NCBI GenBank assembly: GCA_018224455.1
Contig: JAGTUY010000446.1
Coordinates: 1 to 10,919 of the forward strand
Length of the DNA stretch: 10,919 bases
Reading direction: 5' to 3'
Origin: Desulfosarcina sp.
GTDB taxonomy: Bacteria; Desulfobacterota; Desulfobacteria; Desulfobacterales; Desulfosarcinaceae
Positions 5,844 through 10,919 of the stretch are shown piece after piece. Below the pieces are notes generated by a model, which was given only the letters and a program-made list of their open reading frames with translations, made no database searches and was not told the DNA's origin. Positions within the stretch are counted from its first letter, which is position 1; the number at the start of each line of letters is the position of its first letter. Both the position numbers and the translations under genes were made by a program.

Positions 5844-8573
5844 TCCCGCCATCCCTCCCGCCTGGTCATGGGGGCCGATGCCCCGGTCGACGATGCCGTC
5901 CTGCTCCATTTTATAAATCTTGGGAAAACCCGTGGCCGGGCTCGCAGCGGCATTGCGCCCGACATAGTCGAGGGGTTTCTTCAGCAAGGGCGCCAGTCTG
6001 GGCCGCATGAACTGCCAGGCGCCCATGTTCTCCGGCTCCTCCTGCACCCAGATCCACTCCTTGACCTTTTTATATCGGCCGATGACCGCCTCGAGGGCCT
6101 TTTCAGGAAACGGGTGAAGCAATTCAACCCGAATGATGGCCGTGTCGTCGGCATCGATCTGCCGCCGCCGGGCTACCAATTGGTAGTAAATCTTGCCGCT
6201 GCAGAAGATGACCTTTTTCGATGACGTCCTCGCCTCCGCATCGTCCAGAACCGGTGAAAACCGCCCATGGGTCAGATCCTTCAGCGAGGAGACGGCCATG
6301 GGATGGCGCAGCAGGCTCTTGGGGGTCATGAGGATCAGCGGCTTGCGGAACGGCGCTTTGATCTGCCGCCGCAGCAGATGAAAGTACTGCGCCGGGGTGG
6401 TCGGGTTGGCCACCTGCATGTTGTCATTGGCACAAAGCTGGAGAAAGCGTTCCAAGCGGGCACTGGAATGTTCCGGTCCCAGGCCCTCCCAGCCGTGGGG
6501 CAGCAGCAGGGTCAATCCGCACAACTGCTGCCACTTGGTCTGGCCGCTGGCGATAAACAGATCGATAACGCACTGGGCGTTATTGACAAAATCGCCGAAC
6601 TGGGCCTCCCACAGGGTCAGCACCTGGGGCCGGGTGACCGAGTAGCCATATTCAAAACCCAGCACACCGGCCTCGGCCAACAAGCTATTGTAAACCTCAA
6701 AAGGTGCCTGACCCGCTTCCAAATGATTCAACGGGGTGTGGGATTGTCCCGTCTCATAGTCCCAGATGACGCTGTGACGCTGACTGAAGGTGCCGCGGCC
6801 CACATCCTGACCGCTGAGCCGCACGGTGTGGCCGTCGGCAAGCAAGGATGCAAAGGCAAGCGCTTCGGCGCCGGCCCAGTCAATGCCTTCACCCGTGTCG
6901 ACGGCTTCGAACCGCTTGTCCAGCACACCCTTCAGCCGGGGGTGGACGGTAAACCCCTCGGGCAGTTCGACCATGCGGCCGGCCAGATTGACCAGGACTT
7001 GCTTGTCCACCCTGGTCTCGACCGGGTCAGGGGAAAACCCACCGCTGATCGTCTCCCATTCCGGAAAGAACCGGGGTTCGGGAAACAGGCAGGTGGCGCC
7101 GTGGATTTCCTCATAGGCCGCATCGAGACCGCTGGTCACGCCCTGTTCTATTTCAGCCATCTCTGCTTTCGATAAAACGCCCTCGGCCACCAGCCGGTCG
7201 CCGTATACCCGGTTCAGCGGCGGACGCTGGCGGATGCGCTGGTACATGGTCGGCTGGGTGAAATAGGGTTCATCCCCTTCGTTGTGACCGTACCGGCGAT
7301 AACAGACCAGGTCGATGACCACGTCCTTGCCGAAGCGGTAACGATAGTCGGCGGCCAGTCGGGCCACGTGAACCACGGCCTCCGGATCTTCACCGTGGAC
7401 ATGGAAGATCGGCACCATGAGCATTTTGGCCACATCGGTCGAGTAGCGGGTGGAACGGGCATCTTCGGGCAGGGTGGTGTATCCGATCTGATTGTTGATG
7501 ATAACGTGCACCGTCCCGCCGGTCCGATAGCCCTTCAATTGAGACATATTCAGGGTTTCCGCCACGACCCCCTGCCCGGCAAAGGCCGCATCGCCATGCA
7601 GCAGCACCGGAAGGATGGCCTTGTCGCCGTCGGCTGCCAGCAGATCCTGCCGGGCACGGGCAATGCCTTCCACCACCGGATCCACCGCCTCCAGGTGGCT
7701 GGGGTTGCTCACGAGACAAAGGGAAAGCGAGGTGCCGTCGGCCATGTTGTGTTCGGTGAGATAGCCGATATGATACTTGACATCCCCGGACCCCACCAGA
7801 TCCTGGGGATCATAGCAGCTTTCGAATTCCGAGAAAATCTCTTCGGCCGGCTTTTCAAGGATGTTGCGCAGCACGTTGAGGCGCCCCCGGTGAGCCATAC
7901 CGAAGATGATTTCGCGACATCCGGATTCAACCGCCCGCCGGCGCAGGACGTCCAGAAAAGGAATAAGTGCTTCACCGCCCTCCAGCGAAAAACGCGTCAC
8001 GCCCACATACTTTTTATTGAGAAACCCTTCAAACAGTGACGCCGCGGAGAGCTTTTTGAGGATGTCGACCCGTTCGTCCGCCGAGAGTTCAACCTGGTTC
8101 TTCACCGGTTCCATGCGTGCCTGGAGCCACCGGCGTTCGTCGGGGTCCTGAAGGTGCATGTACTCCACACCGACGCTGTGGCAATAGGTCTGTTTCAGCC
8201 GGCCCACGATCTCCTTCAAGGATGCCGCGGTCTGTTCGATCAAACCCGGTGCAGCAAAGGTACGGTCCAGGTCGGACACGTCCAGGCCAAAGGCATCCAG
8301 ATCTAAAAGCGGGTGAGAGGTGGGGCAGGCGGACAGTGGATCCATGCAGGCCAGCAGGTGGCCGATGTCCCGGTAGCGGCGGATCAGCTCGCCCACGTTG
8401 GCCTGGCGCAGGGCCTGCTCCGGGTCGACATCCGCCGGTCGGGCCGCCCCGGCCAATTCGAATCCTTTGAAGAAAAACTGCCAGTCATCCGAAAGCGACG
8501 ATGGGTCGGACCTCCATTTGCGGAATTGAGCGTCGATAAAATCGGCGCTCAAGGTTTCGGACAGGTTCATCAT
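5841..8573 (-). CDS. sucA: 2-oxoglutarate dehydrogenase E1 component (thiamine-diphosphate dependent)
   Basis: E1 decarboxylates 2-oxoglutarate with thiamine diphosphate and reductively succinylates the E2 lipoyl group. The 910-residue protein (E. coli, 933) begins with the conserved N-terminal segment FIDAQFRKWRSDPSSLSDDW, used to dock on E2. Signature motifs follow in order: MAHRGRLNVL with His228, KYHIGY with His268, SNPSHLEAVDPV (289-300), and the thiamine-diphosphate/Mg segment GDAAFAGQG (Asp328) to INNQIGYTT (Asn361). HVHGEDPEAV and RYGHNEGDEP complete the N-terminal half. The C-terminal half has the pyrimidine-type domain (GQDVGRGTFSQRHSV, FEYGYSVTRPQ) and ends near WVQEEPENMGAWQF, typical of this family. 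AGGAG lies 7 bases before the first of two adjacent ATGs. The gene starts 28 bases after the hydrolase stop, implying one transcript. Confidence 0.97.
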   Translation of the reverse strand: MMNLSETLSADFIDAQFRKWRSDPSSLSDDWQFFFKGFELAGAARPADVDPEQALRQANVGELIRRYRDIGHLLACMDPLSACPTSHPLLDLDAFGLDVSDLDRTFAAPGLIEQTAASLKEIVGRLKQTYCHSVGVEYMHLQDPDERRWLQARMEPVKNQVELSADERVDILKKLSAASLFEGFLNKKYVGVTRFSLEGGEALIPFLDVLRRRAVESGCREIIFGMAHRGRLNVLRNILEKPAEEIFSEFESCYDPQDLVGSGDVKYHIGYLTEHNMADGTSLSLCLVSNPSHLEAVDPVVEGIARARQDLLAADGDKAILPVLLHGDAAFAGQGVVAETLNMSQLKGYRTGGTVHVIINNQIGYTTLPEDARSTRYSTDVAKMLMVPIFHVHGEDPEAVVHVARLAADYRYRFGKDVVIDLVCYRRYGHNEGDEPYFTQPTMYQRIRQRPPLNRVYGDRLVAEGVLSKAEMAEIEQGVTSGLDAAYEEIHGATCLFPEPRFFPEWETISGGFSPDPVETRVDKQVLVNLAGRMVELPEGFTVHPRLKGVLDKRFEAVDTGEGIDWAGAEALAFASLLADGHTVRLSGQDVGRGTFSQRHSVIWDYETGQSHTPLNHLEAGQAPFEVYNSLLAEAGVLGFEYGYSVTRPQVLTLWEAQFGDFVNNAQCVIDLFIASGQTKWQQLCGLTLLLPHGWEGLGPEHSSARLERFLQLCANDNMQVANPTTPAQYFHLLRRQIKAPFRKPLILMTPKSLLRHPMAVSSLKDLTHGRFSPVLDDAEARTSSKKVIFCSGKIYYQLVARRRQIDADDTAIIRVELLHPFPEKALEAVIGRYKKVKEWIWVQEEPENMGAWQFMRPRLAPLLKKPLDYVGRNAAASPATGFPKIYKMEQDGIVDRGIGPHDQAGGMAG

Positions 8574-8601
8574 TCAACGTCTCCTGTGGGCGGTGTCGGT
8601 G

Positions 8602-9387
8602 TTAGCTGCTCATGTCGCCGGGCACCGGGGCGCCGGCCTGGCGGCAGAACCAGCCAGTGACTATCCGGGCCACCTGCCGCTGGTGGTCCGGCTGGGCGAG
8701 CATGTGATCGCCCCCGGCGACAATGGCCAACTCGACCATCTGGGGGTTTGCCGTTTTGGCCAGATTCGCTTCGGCAACCGGAATGAGCTCGTCTCGGTCG
8801 CCGTGAACCACAAGCATGGGAATCGTCAACAATCGGGTGGCATCCATCAGATCGTGCCGGTCCGCATCATCAAAAAAGTCCCTGGTGAGGGTGAGCTCCC
8901 GCTGGCGGCTGCTAAATCCCACCTGACCGGTCTGCTCCAATGTCTGCTGCTGTGACGGCGTGAGAAAATGCATCGGTCGTGTCCGGCTGACGCGCCCGGC
9001 CACCCGGCAGACAGCCGATACGGTCTTTATGCGCCGGGCGGTAAGCAGGGCGATTGCCGCACCCAATGAGTGCCCGGCCAGGCCGATCCAGGGGGCACCT
9101 TTTTCCTGAATCAGGGCAATGGCCGCCTCCATCTCCAAGACCTGCTTGGACCAGATGGCGTGTTCAAACCGTCCCTGGCTCTGCCCGTTCCCGGAAAAAT
9201 CGAATCGCAGCGCCATGAAACCGGCTTCGCACAGCGCCCTGCAGATGCGCCGCAGGACACCCGTGTGCCGGGAACAGGTAAAACAGTGGCCGGCGACGAC
9301 TGCTCCGACCGGTGGCCGCTCGGGCTGGTGCAGGGTTCCGGCAAGGGTTTCCCCCATGTGATTGTCGAACTGGATCTGCTGTTCCAT
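8602..9387 (-). CDS. Alpha/beta hydrolase of the OsmC-associated type
   Basis: The 261-residue cytoplasmic protein has an alpha/beta hydrolase fold. The nucleophile elbow GHSLGA gives Ser107, HGDRDELIP gives the acid Asp199, and GGDHML gives His228, a complete triad. The early motif GHCFTCSRHT (33-42) and the segment ALRFDFSGNGQSQG match the hydrolase half of bifunctional hydrolase/OsmC proteins; here the OsmC domain is absent and the protein ends after the hydrolase. The natural substrate of that group is not established; an esterase or acyl-thioesterase role is possible. GGAG lies 5 bases before the ATG, and a promoter-like site lies about 35-65 bases upstream. It is the first gene of the operon that continues into sucA, sucB and lpdA, which hints at a link to that complex but does not prove one. 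Confidence 0.9.
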   Translation of the reverse strand: MEQQIQFDNHMGETLAGTLHQPERPPVGAVVAGHCFTCSRHTGVLRRICRALCEAGFMALRFDFSGNGQSQGRFEHAIWSKQVLEMEAAIALIQEKGAPWIGLAGHSLGAAIALLTARRIKTVSAVCRVAGRVSRTRPMHFLTPSQQQTLEQTGQVGFSSRQRELTLTRDFFDDADRHDLMDATRLLTIPMLVVHGDRDELIPVAEANLAKTANPQMVELAIVAGGDHMLAQPDHQRQVARIVTGWFCRQAGAPVPGDMSS

Positions 9388-9420
9388 TCTGTCTCCGCGG
9401 GAGAATATCGGGAACTTCCT

Positions 9421-9451
9421 ATATTAACAAGATCCATGCCATGATCGTCAA
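9421..9451 (-). promoter_or_regulatory. Candidate promoter of the hydrolase-sucAB-lpdA operon
   Basis: On the minus strand TTGACG (9451-9446) matches the -35 consensus at 5 of 6 positions. Two -10 candidates overlap downstream: GTTAAT (spacer 17) and TAATAT (spacer 19), each with 4 of 6 matches. The predicted start lies near 9415, giving a leader of about 28 bases before the hydrolase ATG. This is the best sigma70-like site on the minus strand of the spacer between arsS and the hydrolase. Confidence 0.5.
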
Positions 9452-9546
9452 GGCAAAAAGGTCCTGGGACCCCGATACGCTGCATCCGTCGGGCTGCCGG
9501 TGCAAAGGATTGCTTGGATGCTTGTCGGAAAGAAATCGATTGTTCA

Positions 9547-9567
9547 CTTGAGACAGGATGTCTCAAG
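9547..9567 (-). terminator. Perfect 9-bp hairpin downstream of arsS (terminator-like or operator)
   Basis: CTTGAGACA and TGTCTCAAG form a perfect 9-bp dyad around a 3-base loop. On the minus strand it begins 30 bases after the extended arsS stop and lies about 95 bases upstream of the candidate hydrolase promoter. No uniform U-run follows (the RNA continues UGAACAAUCGAUUUCUUUCC), so it is at best a weak intrinsic terminator. It may instead protect the arsS mRNA 3' end or act as a binding site for a regulator of the suc operon. Confidence 0.45.
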
Positions 9568-9587
9568 AACGGGACCGCTTATGGAAT

Positions 9588-9604
9588 CACCTGACCCTCA
9601 GGTG
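9588..9604 (-). promoter_or_regulatory. Candidate bacterial SECIS element for arsS
   Basis: On the minus strand CACCTGA and TCAGGTG form a perfect 7-bp stem closed by a GGG loop. The loop begins 21 bases after the in-frame TGA at 9621-9619. Known bacterial SECIS elements lie just downstream of the UGA, with an apical loop roughly 16-37 bases away and a G among the first loop bases; this hairpin meets both conditions. The arsS stop codon (9600-9598) is inside the first arm, so the element spans the end of the coding region and the start of the 3' tail. SelB recognition is inferred. Confidence 0.7.
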
Positions 9605-10593
9605 CCGATAGCCCCGCCTCAGGTGAATCCGGCGCCGACGGTGCATGTATAGCAGTGGTCTGCCGTGGCGATAGGGCTGCCTGGCTCCGGGCGTCCGATC
9701 ATATCGGTCACATGGACGCGGTTGCGGCCCATGGGAAGCCCCCGGGCCAAATTGAAGTCACAGTCATACAGGTATCCGTCCCAGGAGACCGAGACCAGGG
9801 TCCGGCACATCACCCCGTCCACCGCACACGGGTTGAATCCGTCCGCCAGCTTCTTAAGGTAGGTTGACAGATTGCCGGACCGCTCCAGCCACCGTCTGAA
9901 ACGCCCCAACGGTGCGTTGGAAAAGCTGAAGAGATGATTAAACGTGATGCCCCACTGGCGTTCGAGCATCTGGCGAAACCGCTTTTCCGTCTGCGCCTGA
10001 TCAGCGGCCATGAAAGCGCCCGTGGGGTTGGAGACCAGGTTCAATTCCAGGCCCGTTTCCGGTTGGCCGTATCCCAGGGCGTTGAGCTTCTGGAGAGCGG
10101 CAATGCTGGCCCTGAAAACCCCATCCCCCCGCTGGGCGTCCGCTTGGGACGCGTTGATGGAGGCCAAGGAGGCCACGATGGTGACCTTGAGGCGTTTGAG
10201 CAGGTCCATCAGGTGCTCCCGCCCTCCGCTGTTCAGGGCCGACAGGTTGGAACGGAAGATGAGTTTCGGCGACAGGGTGGCAAACGTTTCGACAATAGTG
10301 ATAATGTCGGGGTTCATCTCCGGGGCGCCGCCGGTGATATCGATCGCTTCGAAGGATACCCGCCCGGCCCAGGCCGCGACCTGGCCAGCGGTCTGACGCG
10401 TCATGACCTCGGTTTTACCGGGACCGGCATTCAAATGACAATGGCCGCAGGTCTGATTGCACAGCAGTCCCACGTTTACCTGGAGAATTTGTGTGTGGCC
10501 CCGGGTCAATTTCAACCCATGCCGGGCAAGGGCCCGGGAAAACCCCGTGGTTTCGGTATCCATTTCAGGAACAAACGGTTGGTCGTCTGCCAT
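9598..10593 (-). CDS. arsS: Arsenosugar-biosynthesis radical SAM selenoprotein ArsS (TGA at 9619-9621 read as Sec)
   Basis: ArsS is a radical SAM enzyme thought to attach the 5'-deoxyadenosyl group of SAM to dimethylated arsenic, the first committed step towards arsenosugars. The 4Fe-4S motif is Cys45-x3-Cys49-x2-Cys52 in CNQTCGHCHLNAGP, followed by DITGGAPEMNP (SAM contact). The C-terminal Cys-rich domain has Cys256, Cys263, Cys278, Cys314 and Cys317 (ADHCYTCTVGAGFT). Conventional reading stops at TGA 9619-9621 after 324 residues. Reading it as Sec325 adds GGAIGT and a second TGA, for 331 residues. Sec325 then falls where, as I recall, Cys relatives carry the last Cys of CTAGAGSSCGG, and a SECIS-like hairpin follows. 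The family is known to include selenoproteins. GAGG lies 5 bases before the ATG. It follows the peroxidase-like gene by 21 bases. If the TGA is a true stop, the gene ends at 9619. Confidence 0.9.
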
Positions 10594-10614
10594 CGTTGCC
10601 TCTTCGCGCTGCCT

Positions 10615-10919
10615 TTACATGGACATCTTCTCGGCAATATTTTTCATCTGGACGCCGTGCACCAAAGAGGCACCTCCCCGTATGGCGGTGGCCACATGGA
10701 CGGCTTCAATCATCTCCGCCGTGTTGGAGCCGGTCTCAAGGCACGACCGGGTGTAAGCATCGATGCAGTATGGGCATTGGACGGCATGGGCCACGGCCAG
10801 GGCGATCAGCGATTTTTCCCGCTGTGTCAGTTCGCCTTCGGCGAAAACCGCTTCGTAATAATCGAAAAACTTTTGCGCCAGGTTGGGATTGTCTTTACCG
10901 ATATCACCGAATTTGGGCA
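10615..10919 (-). CDS. Arsenosugar-biosynthesis-associated peroxidase-like protein (5' end outside window)
   Basis: The minus strand is open from the window edge to a TAA at 10617-10615, giving the last 100 residues. It is an AhpD/carboxymuconolactone-decarboxylase fold protein: LTQREKSLIALAVAHAVQC, then CPYC (the CxxC redox pair) and IDAYTRSCLETGSNTAEMIEA. The usual AhpD helix VATAIRGGASLVHGV follows. The His seven residues before the first CPYC Tyr region (AHAVQC) and the CPYC pair fit a thiol-disulfide site. Members of this subgroup are found next to ArsS and are named for that association; their reaction is not settled. Only about ten N-terminal residues should be missing, given the family's length. 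The stop lies 21 bases before the arsS ATG, so the two are cotranscribed, and the promoter is outside the window. Confidence 0.88.
   Translation of the reverse strand, partial: PKFGDIGKDNPNLAQKFFDYYEAVFAEGELTQREKSLIALAVAHAVQCPYCIDAYTRSCLETGSNTAEMIEAVHVATAIRGGASLVHGVQMKNIAEKMSM

Noticed and set aside
4819..5916. 365-codon plus-strand open frame opposite sucB and across the repeat spacer
   Set aside because: It is a shadow of sucB, runs through the heptad array, and shows biased low-complexity composition without domains.
6267..7175. 302-codon and neighbouring plus-strand open frames opposite sucA
   Set aside because: sucA on the other strand is complete and clearly recognised; these frames resemble no family.

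Overview
The window looks like chromosomal DNA from a GC-rich Gram-negative bacterium. It makes lipid A (LpxD) and has a DksA-type regulator. A radical SAM gene reads best as a selenoprotein. Together with spacer repeats of a kind I associate with Desulfobacterales, this points to a Desulfobacterota (delta-proteobacterial) host; that placement is inference. I see no rRNA, tRNA, transposase, phage gene or CRISPR array.

Left part (1-2309). A transglutaminase-family gene runs off the left edge on the minus strand, possibly preceded by a small unrecognised ORF. An AT-rich spacer with a promoter-like site flanked by a 10-bp inverted repeat leads into a stand-alone lpxD on the plus strand. A dksA/traR-family gene converges on lpxD from the minus strand.

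Middle (2310-9451). A plus-strand gene for an unrecognised cysteine-rich protein converges on a minus-strand operon that reads, in transcription order: alpha/beta hydrolase, sucA, sucB, lpdA, and an unannotated 48-codon ORF whose start overlaps the lpdA stop as TAATG. sucA, sucB and lpdA encode E1, E2 and E3 of the 2-oxoglutarate dehydrogenase complex, which makes succinyl-CoA and NADH. The sucA-sucB gap holds two phased repeat tracts: 15 heptads of TCNGNNN that start at the sucA stop codon, and four 9-mers. A promoter-like site precedes the hydrolase.

Right part (9547-10919). A second minus-strand operon enters from the right edge: an AhpD-fold peroxidase-like gene, then arsS, the arsenosugar-biosynthesis radical SAM gene. 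The apparent arsS stop (TGA at 9619-9621) falls where I recall Cys-type relatives carrying the final Cys of a CTAGAGSSCGG-like tail. It is followed at SECIS distance by a perfect 7-bp hairpin with a GGG loop, and in frame by GGAIGT and a real stop. I therefore read it as selenocysteine, making a 331-residue selenoprotein that a standard gene call would truncate. This is the most notable observation in the window.
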